NCBI RefSeq assembly: GCF_000336935.1
Contig: NZ_AOME01000013.1
Coordinates: 60,290-124,289, forward strand
Direction: 5' to 3'
Source: Halococcus salifodinae DSM 8989
GTDB taxonomy: Archaea > Halobacteriota > Halobacteria > Halobacteriales > Halococcaceae
DNA: 64,000 bases
In this document: in pieces, positions 42,027-51,159 of the stretch
Position numbering within the stretch: position 1 is the stretch's first letter
Layout: each line of letters begins with the position of its first letter
Position numbers and translations under genes: made by a program
The notes under the pieces: generated by a model
What the model was told of the DNA's origin: nothing
The model's input: only the letters and a program-made list of their open reading frames with translations
Databases searched by the model: none

Positions 42027-42284
42027 ATGACCATAGTGCAAAACTCATACAACAACGAACAGAAACATCAGTTTATGAGGGGGATTCGTACAGCGGGTGT
42101 GGCGGTGTTGTTCCCGATCATTTCGGTGGTCGCCAGTGCTGTCGTGCTTTTCCTCCTCAGCCTGATCGGTGTCGGGAGAGGCGTAGTGTGGGAGATGGCA
42201 GGTATTATCGCGTTTATGTCGGTACTTACACTCCTAGACACACTGGTATGGTACCGTGATCGCCAGACAGTGGGAGGGGATTGA
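42027..42284 (+). CDS. Small two-span membrane protein, function unknown
   Basis: Protein of 85 aa (ATG at 42027; GTG 42018 and ATG 42075 are alternatives). The N-terminus is polar and Asn-rich (VQNSYNNEQKHQF), then two hydrophobic segments at about 24-47 (VAVLFPIISVVASAVVLFLL) and 57-74 (MAGIIAFMSVLTLLDTLVWY). The base composition is more AT-rich than the neighbours. No family recognised; coding is likely from the membrane pattern but unproven. Confidence 0.5.
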   Translation: MTIVQNSYNNEQKHQFMRGIRTAGVAVLFPIISVVASAVVLFLLSLIGVGRGVVWEMAGIIAFMSVLTLLDTLVWYRDRQTVGGD

Positions 42285-42356
42285 TACACTCAAATACGGA
42301 CTGATCTAGCAGATTCAGGGAACGGACACAATAACGTTTGTTCGAGTTTTCATGTA

Positions 42357-42923
42357 TTATTGCCACTTGATCGAGCAGCCACGCGACGGCCGGAACTCGT
42401 GGTCCACCGGGACGCCAGTGAGCACCGATTCGATCGCACCCGCCATCTCGAAGCCTGGCTCGCCGGAGGGCTGTTCGTCGGGGCCGTGGGCGTCGTCGAG
42501 CCGGCCGTGGTAGGCGAGTTCGAACCCGTTGTTGGTACTTTTGAACAGGAACGGATCGGGGGTGCAGACCGCGCCGTAGGCCCGCGCGACGTCCTGGGAC
42601 TCGTCGCGGAGGTAGGCGTCGTAATCGATCGTACCCTCGTCGACGAGCTCCTGCATCGTCTCGAAGGAGTCGTCGGGATACTCTTCGGCGTCGTTGGGGT
42701 TGATCCCCACGACAGCGGCGTTGTCGTAGTCGTCAGCGAGCCGATTCAGGGTGTCGAACTTCGCCTGGGCGTAGGGACAGTGGTTGCAAGTGAACGTCAC
42801 CAGCAGCGCCTTGTGGTCGGCGAAATCGGCGAGAGCATGAGTTTCGCCGTCGGCACCGGGGAGTTCGAAGTCGGGAGCTTCGTCGCCACGGTCGAGTTCG
42901 CGTGCGGATTCTTCGAGAGTCAC
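42357..42923 (-). CDS. Thioredoxin-fold (AhpC/TSA-like) protein
   Basis: Protein of 188 aa with the opening RGDEAPDFELPGADGETHALADFADHKALLVTF of AhpC/TSA-type proteins. The active site TCNHCPYAQA, a CxxC pair, sits at about 46-55. A GVCTP-like AVCTPDPFLF follows, then AYHGRLDDAHGP. It is likely a thiol-disulphide oxidoreductase or peroxidase-like protein of the CNHCPYV-containing group. It starts with GTG at 42923 (VTLEESARELDRG); no in-frame ATG gives the same N-terminus. Confidence 0.85.
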   Translation of the reverse strand: MTLEESARELDRGDEAPDFELPGADGETHALADFADHKALLVTFTCNHCPYAQAKFDTLNRLADDYDNAAVVGINPNDAEEYPDDSFETMQELVDEGTIDYDAYLRDESQDVARAYGAVCTPDPFLFKSTNNGFELAYHGRLDDAHGPDEQPSGEPGFEMAGAIESVLTGVPVDHEFRPSRGCSIKWQ

Positions 42924-43047
42924 GGCCGACCCACGTGCGCGAGGACCAAAGATGGCTCGACACCGCTTGGAGCCGCTCGCTGTCGGTCGTCGGCGGAATG
43001 GTGCAGATAGGTTTTTGCCAGCGGCGACGCACTCGACAACAACGAGC

Positions 43048-46000
43048 ATGAATGGCGAGATCGCGGTGCTGTTGGTCGACGACGAGCCGGCGGTTGCGGA
43101 CCTCGCGGCGACGCACCTCGAGCGGCTTCGCGACGACTTCGACGTCACGGTCGTCGAAGGTGGCGCGGCCGCACTCGCCCGGTTCGAACGCGATCCGGCG
43201 GCGTTCGACTGCATCGTGAGCGACTACACGATGCCCCGGATGAACGGGCTCGACTTCCTCGCCGCGGTACGAGAGATCGACACCGATCGCCCGTTCGTGC
43301 TGTTCACCGGCAAGGGATCGGAAGAGATCGCGAGCGAAGCCGTCTCGGCGGGTGTCACCGACTACCTCCAGAAGGGAACCGGAACGGAGCAGTACGAACT
43401 GTTGGCAAACCGAATCGAGAACGCGGTCGAGGCCCACCGTGCCGAGCGCCGGGCGGACGAACTCGCCCGGATCAACGGCGTGATCAGCGACGTCCAGCGC
43501 GAACTCGTCGGCCAGTCGACTCGCGGGGGGATCGAGGAGCAGGTCTGTGCGCGTCTCGCCCGGTCGACACCGTACACGCTCGCGTGGATCGGCGAGCCCG
43601 ATGACGGCGACCGGGTCGTGATCAGCGAGCGCGCGGGATCGGGGACGGGGTATCTCGACGAGATCACCGTCCGGGCCGACGACACACCCCGTGGTCGCGG
43701 CCCGGCCGGACGAGCGCTCCGCTTGGGGGCCGTTCAAACCACGCGGAACTTGACTGAGGACGAGACGTTCGAGCCGTGGGCGGAGACCGCCAATCGCTAC
43801 GACCACGAGTCAGTGATCGCACTGCCGCTCTCGTACGATGAGGTCGAGTACGGCGTGCTGGTGGTCTATTCGAGTCGGCGGTACGCGTTCGGCGAGGAGG
43901 AGCGAACGGCGCTCGCGGAGCTCGCGGGCACGATCGGGCAGGCGATCGACGCGGCCGAGACCCGGGCCGCACTCGAACGGCGCGAGCGCGAACTCCGCGA
44001 GGAGCGCGCGGTCGCAGAGGGGGTCTTCGACGCGATTCCCGACGCGATCTACGCGTTCGATCCCGAGGGCCGAATGCTCCGGTGGAACGACGCGTTCGCC
44101 GCGACGGTGGGGTACGACGACGAGACGATCGCGGAGATGAACGCCCTCGAGTTCGTCCCCGAGGCCGACCAAAATCTGATCGCCGATCGGATCGCGGCGA
44201 TCGCAGAGCGCGGCGAAACCGTCACCGTCGAGTCGGCGTTCGTGACTTCGGATGGGGAGGCGATCCCCCACGAGTTCAACGGCGCACCGCTCACCGACAG
44301 CGAGTCGGTGTACGGAGTGATCGGTTCCGGTCGCGACATCACCGGTCGCAAACGTCGCGAGGCGGCGATCACGGCGCTCCACGAATCGACCCGTGATCTC
44401 GTCCGCGCGGACGACCGGGTGGGAGTCGCGACGGCGACCATCGAGGCCGCGGCGGAGGTGCTCGGTTTTTCGGCGACGGCCGTGCGACTGCACGACTCGG
44501 ACACCGACACGCTCGAACCCGTCGCGGTGTCCGATGCCGCGAGACGGCTGCTCGGCGAACGACCCAGCTACGCCCACGGCGAGGCACTCCCGTGGCGTGC
44601 GCTCGATTCGGACGAGCCCGTCCTGACCGCGGGGAGCGTCGCCGAGTACGGTGCGGACGACCTCCCGTTCGAGAGCTCCATGTACGTGCCGCTCGGCGAC
44701 CACGGAACGCTGAGCATCGGCCTGTCCGACGACGCGTTCGACGACGCTGACATCAGGCTGGCACAGGTGCTCGCGGCGAACGCGGCAGTCGCGCTCGATC
44801 GGGTCGACCGCGAGGCACAGCTGCGACGCCACGAACGCATGCTCGACGCCGCCGGTGACGGGATCTACGCACTCGATACCGACGGGCAGGTCACGAGCGT
44901 CAACGACACCATCGTCGAGAAAACGGGCTACGCGCGCGAGGAGCTGCTCGGCAAGCACGTCTCGACGTTCCTCGAAGCGGCGGACATCGAACACGGACGG
45001 GCCCTGATCCGCGATCTGCTCTCGCGGGATTCGTTCGGGAGCGTCAGCGAGTCCTTCGAGGCCACCGTGCATCCCGCCGACGGCAGTACGTTCCCGTGTG
45101 AGATTCAGGTCGCACTGCTCCCGACGGCGGAAGCAGAAGCGTTCCAGGGGACCGTCGGCGTGATCCGCGACAGTACCGAGCGCAAGCAGCGTGAGCGCGA
45201 GCTGGAACGCTACGAGACGATGGTCGAAACCGCGCCGGTCGGGATGTTCGTGGTCGATCCCAATGGGACGGTCGTCGGGGGGAACGAGCGGGCGGGATCG
45301 ATGGCAGGCTACCCCATGATGGAGCTCCGCGGGAAACCGTTCCGGACGCTCGTCGAGAACGGAATCGTTCCGCCGGAAAGCATCGAGAAGTACGCCACGA
45401 CAGTACGAGACCTGCTCTCGGCGGACACCGAGCGCACGACCGGGACGTACGAACTCACCATCACTCCGCCCAACGGGGATCGGCGTACGCTCAAAATCCG
45501 GGTTTCGTTGCTCCCGTACGACACGGAGTTCGAAGGGACAGTCATGATCTGTGAGGACGTCACCGAGCGCAAGCAGCGTGAGGGGGAACTCGAGGCAGCG
45601 CGGGCGCGGTTCCGGGCGCTGGCCGAGAACACCACGCTCGCAGTCGTCACCATCGACGAGAACAGTACGATTCGGTACGCGAACGACGCGGTCGAAGGGG
45701 TGTTCGGCTATTCCGCCACCGAACTCGAGGGCGAGTCGCTCACGACGGTCATGCCCGACCGGCTTCACGATCCCCACTTCGCAGGGCTCGACCGGTATCT
45801 CCGAGAGGGAGACAAGCATCTCGACTGGGGGTGGATCGAGCTCCCCGGTCGACACCGAGACGGACGCGAGATCCAGCTCGGCGTCTCGTTCGGCGAACAC
45901 GCCGCCGAGGGCGAGCATCGCTTCACCGCCACGATCCGAGACATTACCGCCCAGAAACGCCACGAAGCGGCGATCGAGACGCTCCACGACGCGACGCGGG

Positions 46001-47586
46001 CGATGATCGACGCGGCCGACCGCGACGAGATCGCCGAGATCGCCGTCGCGACGGTCGAGCGCGTGCTCGACATGCCGATGTGCGGCATCTGGCTCCACGA
46101 CGAGGCCGACGCGGTGCTCCGCCCGGCAGCGATCTCCGAGCGCGGCGTGGAGCTGTTCGGGACGGCCCCGACATACACCGGGGGCGAGAGCCTGTCGTGG
46201 CAGGCGTTCGAAGACGGCGAGACCCGTCGGTACGACCACGTCAACCGCGAAGCCGACGTCTTCGATCCCGAGACGCCGCTCCGCAGCGAGATCGTGGTCC
46301 CGATCGGCGAGTTCGGCGTGTTGAACATCGGATCGACCGAGCCGGGCGCGTTCGACGATGACAACGTTTCGCTCGCGAAGCTCCTCGCCACCAACACCGA
46401 GGCGGCGCTCTCGCGTGCAGACCGCGAGCGACGGCTCGTCGCCGAACACGATCGGCTCGCGGCGCTGTTCGAGAACGTTCCCGACGCCGCGCTCCGCTAC
46501 GACCTCGTCGACGGCGAGCCGATCGTCCGGGACGTCAACACGGCGTTCGAGGAAGTCTTCGGCTACTCGTCCGAAACGGTGGCCGGCGAGAACATCGACG
46601 AGTTCATCGTTCCAATGAGTGACGACGACGAGGCCGACGAGCTCAACGAACGGCTGCTGGCGGGCGAACGGCTCCGAACGACCGCACGCCGGCGGACGGC
46701 CGACGGGGTCAGGGATTTCCTGTTGCACGTGGTGCCGATCGCACTCGACGAGCGCAACGCCGAGGGCTACTCGATCTACACCGACATCACCGATCAGCAA
46801 CGCCGCCAGCGCGAGCTCGAACGCCAGAACGAGCTGTTGGAGGAGTTCGCGAGCGTCATCAGCCACGACCTCCGGAACCCGCTTTCGGTCGCGCGCGGCC
46901 GACTCGAACTCGCACGCAGGGAACAGGACTCCGAACACCACGAGGAGATCGACGCGGCGCTCGTCCGGATGAACGAGCTGATCGAGGACGTGCTCACGCT
47001 CGCGCGACAGGGACGGGTGATCGGCGCAACCGAGCGCGTCTCGCTCGCGACGGTCGCCAAGCGAGCGTGGCACACCGCCGGCACCGAAACCGCGGAGCTC
47101 ACCGTCGACGATCCCGGCGAGGTCGAGGCCGATCCCGACCGGCTCGCGCGGCTGTTCGAGAACCTGTTCCGGAACGCCGTCGAACATGGTTCGACGAGCA
47201 GCCGGTCGGAGGCCGGCGACGCTGTGGAGCATGGCTCCACAAACCCACCTTCGCAGGCTCAGGAGGACGCTGTCGAACACGGCTCCACGAACAGTCAGGC
47301 TTCACCTGACGACACAACGGAACACGACGACGTCGCCGTGACCGTCGGCGCGCTCGACGATGGCGGGCTCTTCGTTGCAGACGACGGCCCGGGAATCCCC
47401 GACGGGGAGCGCGAGAACGTGTTCGAGGGTGGGTACTCCACCGCCGACGACGGCACGGGGTTGGGGCTCTCGATCGTCCGATCCATCGCCGAAGCTCACG
47501 ACTGGACGGTGACCGTCGACGAAAGCGAGGCAGGCGGCGCACGCTTCGAGATCCGGACACAGACGTCCGATGAGACACGAATGTGA
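43048..47586 (+). CDS. Giant soluble multi-sensor histidine kinase with N-terminal receiver
   Basis: Protein of 1512 aa with no membrane segment. Order: receiver domain (about 1-120, phospho-Asp59 in VSDYTMPRMNG), GAF (about 150-310), PAS (about 320-440), GAF (about 441-590), PAS (594-715), PAS (721-840), PAS (852-970), GAF (974-1125), PAS (1134-1255), HisKA with H1273 in ISHDLRNPLS, and a HATPase domain to the end (DDGPGIP and GTGLGLSI boxes). The N box FRNAVEHGSTS is followed by a tandem VEHGST insert (about 1380-1420) absent from canonical kinases. It probably senses several cytosolic signals. The receiver/GAF/HTH regulator just downstream is a likely partner. Confidence 0.9.
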   Translation: MNGEIAVLLVDDEPAVADLAATHLERLRDDFDVTVVEGGAAALARFERDPAAFDCIVSDYTMPRMNGLDFLAAVREIDTDRPFVLFTGKGSEEIASEAVSAGVTDYLQKGTGTEQYELLANRIENAVEAHRAERRADELARINGVISDVQRELVGQSTRGGIEEQVCARLARSTPYTLAWIGEPDDGDRVVISERAGSGTGYLDEITVRADDTPRGRGPAGRALRLGAVQTTRNLTEDETFEPWAETANRYDHESVIALPLSYDEVEYGVLVVYSSRRYAFGEEERTALAELAGTIGQAIDAAETRAALERRERELREERAVAEGVFDAIPDAIYAFDPEGRMLRWNDAFAATVGYDDETIAEMNALEFVPEADQNLIADRIAAIAERGETVTVESAFVTSDGEAIPHEFNGAPLTDSESVYGVIGSGRDITGRKRREAAITALHESTRDLVRADDRVGVATATIEAAAEVLGFSATAVRLHDSDTDTLEPVAVSDAARRLLGERPSYAHGEALPWRALDSDEPVLTAGSVAEYGADDLPFESSMYVPLGDHGTLSIGLSDDAFDDADIRLAQVLAANAAVALDRVDREAQLRRHERMLDAAGDGIYALDTDGQVTSVNDTIVEKTGYAREELLGKHVSTFLEAADIEHGRALIRDLLSRDSFGSVSESFEATVHPADGSTFPCEIQVALLPTAEAEAFQGTVGVIRDSTERKQRERELERYETMVETAPVGMFVVDPNGTVVGGNERAGSMAGYPMMELRGKPFRTLVENGIVPPESIEKYATTVRDLLSADTERTTGTYELTITPPNGDRRTLKIRVSLLPYDTEFEGTVMICEDVTERKQREGELEAARARFRALAENTTLAVVTIDENSTIRYANDAVEGVFGYSATELEGESLTTVMPDRLHDPHFAGLDRYLREGDKHLDWGWIELPGRHRDGREIQLGVSFGEHAAEGEHRFTATIRDITAQKRHEAAIETLHDATRAMIDAADRDEIAEIAVATVERVLDMPMCGIWLHDEADAVLRPAAISERGVELFGTAPTYTGGESLSWQAFEDGETRRYDHVNREADVFDPETPLRSEIVVPIGEFGVLNIGSTEPGAFDDDNVSLAKLLATNTEAALSRADRERRLVAEHDRLAALFENVPDAALRYDLVDGEPIVRDVNTAFEEVFGYSSETVAGENIDEFIVPMSDDDEADELNERLLAGERLRTTARRRTADGVRDFLLHVVPIALDERNAEGYSIYTDITDQQRRQRELERQNELLEEFASVISHDLRNPLSVARGRLELARREQDSEHHEEIDAALVRMNELIEDVLTLARQGRVIGATERVSLATVAKRAWHTAGTETAELTVDDPGEVEADPDRLARLFENLFRNAVEHGSTSSRSEAGDAVEHGSTNPPSQAQEDAVEHGSTNSQASPDDTTEHDDVAVTVGALDDGGLFVADDGPGIPDGERENVFEGGYSTADDGTGLGLSIVRSIAEAHDWTVTVDESEAGGARFEIRTQTSDETRM
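47179..47310 (+). repeat. In-frame tandem VEHGST repeat built of palindromes in the kinase domain
   Basis: Three VEHGST(S/N) units occur between the N and G1 boxes of the ATPase domain. The DNA is palindromic: GTCGAAC-ATG-GTTCGAC at 47179-47195, TGTGGAGC-ATG-GCTCCACA at 47223-47241, then a degenerate third copy (47274-47293) and TCAGG-CTTCA-CCTGA near 47298-47312. It lies in the variable ATP-lid region, where extra sequence is tolerated. Arm sequences differ between units while the peptide is kept. Confidence 0.75.
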
Positions 47587-47666
47587 CCGCTCGAACTGCA
47601 AGAGAGATCGAATTCGTCGGCCGTCTGTCGGTAAACACCGAAAAACTGAGTGCGAACTGACAGACG

Positions 47667-47676
47667 ATATATTAAT
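47667..47676 (+). promoter_or_regulatory. TATA box for the receiver-GAF-HTH regulator
   Basis: ATATATTAAT is a clear AT-rich box in GC-rich surroundings, 28-37 nt before the chosen ATG at 47704. It indicates that this regulator has its own promoter and is not simply co-transcribed with the upstream kinase. Confidence 0.6.
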
Positions 47677-47703
47677 ACGTCGAGCGGAATGGTTTTGAGA
47701 GGA

Positions 47704-49350
47704 ATGTCGTCGGACGACGAGGCGAGCGTGACCGAGCCGATCCGCGTGCTGTTCGTGGACGACGAGCAGCGCCTCGTCGAGGTCGCCGCGCGCTTTCTCG
47801 AGGACCTCCAGGAGTCGTTCGTGGTCGTCACCGAAACCAGCGCCAGCGACGCTCTCGACCGGCTCGATCACGAGGGAGTCCCCGATTGCATCGTCAGCGA
47901 TTACCGGATGCCGGGGCTCGACGGACTGGAGTTCCTCGAAGCGGTTCGTGAGGAGCACTCGAAAGTTCCGTTCGTCCTCTCGACGGGGAAAGGGAGCGAG
48001 GAGGTGGCGAGCGAAGCGATCTCGGCGGGCGTCACTGACTACCTCCGGAAGGACACCGGCACCGACCAGTACGCGGTGCTCGCGAACCGGATCGAGAACG
48101 CGGTGGCCCAGCGCCGGGCGGAGCGGGCGTTGGCCGAGCGCGAACGCCGGCTGGCCGCCCAGCGCGACGAACTCGCGACGTTCGATCGAATCAACGCAGT
48201 CATCCAGGGGATCATCCGTAACCTCGTCGCCGCGGCGACGCGCGACGAGATCGAACACACGATCTGCGAGCGCCTCGCCGCCTCGGAGCTCTACGAGTTC
48301 GCGTGGATCGCCGAGCGCGGCGCGGGTGGCGACCTCGCGGTACGGACCGGAGCCGGGATCGACGACACCGACGGGGTCGATGTCGCGACTGACGGCGGGG
48401 CGGTCGCGGAACCGGCAGCACGCGCGCTAGAGACGGGTGGGGTACAGGTTCTCGATCCAGCCGACGGCTCGATCGTGGAGGACGAAGCTGCGACCGATCA
48501 CGAGCACCGATCGGCGGCGGCCATCCCGCTGTCCTACGAGAACGTGGTGTACGGCGTGCTCGCGGTGTACTCCACGCGACGGGACGCCTTCAGCGAGCGC
48601 GAACAGTCCGGGTTCGCGGTGCTCGGCGAGATCGCCGGGTTCGCGATCAACGCCGCCCAGAACATGCGGCTCCTGCTGTCGGACACCGCGGTCGCGCTCG
48701 AACTCCACGTTCCCGACGGCTCGGGGTTCGCCACCCGCCTCACCGAGCGCCTCGACTGTCGGTACAGCCTCGACGGCGTCGTTCCCGGTGCCGACGGAAC
48801 GCTCCTCCAGTACGTCGTCGTCGACGGCGTCGCGCCCGAGCGCGTGCTCGATGCCGCCGACGAATCGGACCTCGTCGCGTCAGCGCGACTCGTCAGCGAG
48901 CGCGAGACGGGTAGCGTGTTCGAACTCGCCATCACCGACTCGCCCGTGAACACGCTGATCGAGGTCGGGGGAACGGTCCAGGAGTTCACGGCCGAGGACG
49001 GCGAAGCACGGGTGGTGGCGGAGATCGCCACCGACGCCGACGTTCGCACCGTGGTCGACGGGTTCGAGGCGGCGTACCCGGGGGCAGAGCTGCTGTCGAA
49101 ACGCACCGTCGAACTCCCGCTCCGGACCGAGGGTACGTTCCGACAGACCCTCGACGAGCGCCTCACCCAGAAACAGCGCTCCGCGCTGCGGGCGGCGTAC
49201 TTCGCGGGGTATTACGACTGGCCCCGTGACTCCACCGCCGAGCAGGTCGCGGAGTCGATGGGGATCACCTCCCCCACGCTTCACAACCACCTCCGGAAAG
49301 CCCAGCGCGAGCTGGCGGCGGCGTTCCTCGAAAACGACCCCGACGCGTAG
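47704..49350 (+). CDS. Receiver-GAF-HTH_10 (Bat-type) response regulator
   Basis: Protein of 548 aa. A receiver domain at about 10-130 has acceptor Asp66 in VSDYRMPGLDG. A GAF domain follows (about 165-320, beginning INAVIQGIIRNLVAAATRDEIEHTICERL). The bacterio-opsin-activator middle domain and a C-terminal HTH_10 (LTQKQRSALRAAYFAGYYDWPRDSTAEQVAESMGITSPTLHNHLRKAQ) end the protein. It resembles the receiver and first GAF of the preceding kinase, suggesting shared origin and a cognate pair. The ATG at 47704 was chosen; 47689 is in frame but too close to the TATA box. Confidence 0.9.
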   Translation: MSSDDEASVTEPIRVLFVDDEQRLVEVAARFLEDLQESFVVVTETSASDALDRLDHEGVPDCIVSDYRMPGLDGLEFLEAVREEHSKVPFVLSTGKGSEEVASEAISAGVTDYLRKDTGTDQYAVLANRIENAVAQRRAERALAERERRLAAQRDELATFDRINAVIQGIIRNLVAAATRDEIEHTICERLAASELYEFAWIAERGAGGDLAVRTGAGIDDTDGVDVATDGGAVAEPAARALETGGVQVLDPADGSIVEDEAATDHEHRSAAAIPLSYENVVYGVLAVYSTRRDAFSEREQSGFAVLGEIAGFAINAAQNMRLLLSDTAVALELHVPDGSGFATRLTERLDCRYSLDGVVPGADGTLLQYVVVDGVAPERVLDAADESDLVASARLVSERETGSVFELAITDSPVNTLIEVGGTVQEFTAEDGEARVVAEIATDADVRTVVDGFEAAYPGAELLSKRTVELPLRTEGTFRQTLDERLTQKQRSALRAAYFAGYYDWPRDSTAEQVAESMGITSPTLHNHLRKAQRELAAAFLENDPDA

Positions 49351-49393
49351 GTCGGGCGGAAGTCTTTTGCCCCGGGCTGGTGGCCTCGGTAGT

Positions 49394-49882
49394 ATGAGCG
49401 TTCGCGAGGAGGTGCTTTCGCTGCTGTGCGAGAACGCGCGCTACTCGACCACCGATCTCGCCCGACAGATCGACGCCGACGAAGGCGAGATCGAGGCGAT
49501 CATCGAGACTCTCGAAGACGAGGGCGTGATCCGGGGGTATCAGGCGGTCGTCGACTGGCGGCAGGTCGACGACGAGCCGGTGCGCGCGCTGGTCGAGTGC
49601 AACGTCACGCTCGACCGCGAGACGGGCTACGACGACATCGCCGACCGGCTCGCGAAGTTCCCCGAAGTCGAGTCGCTCCGGCTGGTCTCCGGCGAGTACG
49701 ATTTCTCGCTAGGGGTGCGCGCCGACTCGATGAGCGACGTCTCGCGGTTCGTCTCCGAGAAGGTCGCACCGGTGCCCGAGATCACCCAGACCGTGACCCA
49801 CTACCTGATGACGACGTACAAGGAGCGCGGGGTCGAATTCGACGACGGCCACGACGACGATCGGCTGTCGGTCTCTCCATGA
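49394..49882 (+). CDS. Lrp/AsnC family transcriptional regulator
   Basis: Protein of 162 aa with an N-terminal HTH (VREEVLSLLCENARYSTTDLARQI, about 3-26) and a RAM ligand-binding domain (about 64-150, with YDFSLGVRADSMSDVSRFV). The stop overlaps the aminotransferase start (ATGA at 49879-49882), so both are co-translated. An amino acid handled by the aminotransferase is the natural candidate effector, by inference. It uses the DNA-binding form, unlike the siroheme decarboxylase at 40793. Confidence 0.9.
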   Translation: MSVREEVLSLLCENARYSTTDLARQIDADEGEIEAIIETLEDEGVIRGYQAVVDWRQVDDEPVRALVECNVTLDRETGYDDIADRLAKFPEVESLRLVSGEYDFSLGVRADSMSDVSRFVSEKVAPVPEITQTVTHYLMTTYKERGVEFDDGHDDDRLSVSP

Positions 49883-51018
49883 ATCCCTCGGAGCGCACCC
49901 AACGCGTCCCTCCTTCCGGGATTCGGCGATTTTTCGAGCTCGCCGAGGAGATGGACGACGTGATCTCGCTCGGGGTCGGCGAGCCCGATTTCACCGCGCC
50001 GTGGAGCGCGCGCGAGGCCGCCATCGACTCCCTCGAACGGGGCCGGACCTCCTACACCGCGAACCGCGGGATGGCCGAACTCCGCGAGGCGATCGCGACG
50101 AACGTCGACGAGCAGTACTCTCTCGACTACGATCCCGACGAGGAGATCATCGTGACCGCGGGCGCATCGGAGGCGATCGACGTCGCCTTCCGCGCACTCC
50201 TCGATCCCGGCGATCGCGTCGCGGTCGCCCAGCCCGCCTACATCTCGTACGTGCCGGGCGTGATCTTCGCCGGCGGCGAGCCGCTTCGCGTGCCGACCCG
50301 CGAGGAAGACGCGTTCAAGCTCACCCCCGAGGTCCTCGACGCACACGATGCGGGGGAGGCCGACATGCTGGTGCTCTGCTATCCCAACAACCCCACTGGC
50401 GCGATCATGACCCGCGAGGAGCTCGCCCCGATCGCGGCGTTCGCCCGCGAGCACGACCTCACCGTTCTCTCGGACGAGATCTACGCCGAGCTCACGTACG
50501 GACGGGATCACACGTCGATCGCGACGTTGCCGGGGATGCGCGAGCGAACCATCGTGTTCAACGGCTTCTCGAAAGCCTACGCGATGACCGGCCTCCGGCT
50601 CGGCTACGCACTCGCACCGCCGGAAACGATCCGGGCGATGAACCGGATCCACCAGTATTCGCTCTTGTCGGCCCCCACGACCGCTCAGTACGCCGCGCTC
50701 GACGCACTCGAACACGCCGACAACGCGGTGGCGGAGATGTGCACCCAGTACGACCGTCGCCGTCGGTTCGTGCTCTCGCGCTTCGAGGAGATGGGAATCG
50801 ACTGTTTCGAGGCCGAAGGGGCGTTCTACGTCTTCCCCGAGAGCCCGTGGCCCGACGCCGAGGCGTTCGCGGAGGCGCTGCTCGACGAGACGGGCGTGGC
50901 GGTCGTCCCCGGCGACGTCTTCGGCGCGGGCGGCGAGGGCCATCTCCGGGTGTCGTACGCCACCGGTCTCGAGGACCTCCGCGAGGCGATGGCCCGGATC
51001 GAGGCGTTCGTCGAGTAA
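49879..51018 (+). CDS. Class I/II PLP-dependent aminotransferase
   Basis: Fold-type I aminotransferase of 379 aa. The PLP lysine lies in FNGFSKAYAMTGLRLGY (near 232-248). Earlier motifs are VGEPDFTAPW, YTANRGMAELREAIA, ITAGASEAIDVAFRAL-like and CYPNNPTG (near 170-177), with DEIYAELTYG preceding the lysine. It resembles archaeal aspartate/aromatic aminotransferases. The substrate is not certain. It is translationally coupled to the Lrp regulator upstream. Confidence 0.92.
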   Translation: MNPSERTQRVPPSGIRRFFELAEEMDDVISLGVGEPDFTAPWSAREAAIDSLERGRTSYTANRGMAELREAIATNVDEQYSLDYDPDEEIIVTAGASEAIDVAFRALLDPGDRVAVAQPAYISYVPGVIFAGGEPLRVPTREEDAFKLTPEVLDAHDAGEADMLVLCYPNNPTGAIMTREELAPIAAFAREHDLTVLSDEIYAELTYGRDHTSIATLPGMRERTIVFNGFSKAYAMTGLRLGYALAPPETIRAMNRIHQYSLLSAPTTAQYAALDALEHADNAVAEMCTQYDRRRRFVLSRFEEMGIDCFEAEGAFYVFPESPWPDAEAFAEALLDETGVAVVPGDVFGAGGEGHLRVSYATGLEDLREAMARIEAFVE

Positions 51019-51159
51019 CTGCACGCCCAGGGTCCGCCAGAGACCGGCGGTCGTTTGATGGACACGGCGGCAGCAGCGACCGACGGGACAACGGGCCGAC
51101 GCGGAGCCGATCGGGCGGCAGGTGAGGGTTTTTGTACGATAACCGGACCACCACCGGTG

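Noticed and set aside
43810-47280. Very long frame antisense to the histidine kinase
   Set aside because: Same artefact; the plus-strand protein has unmistakable PAS, GAF and kinase motifs.
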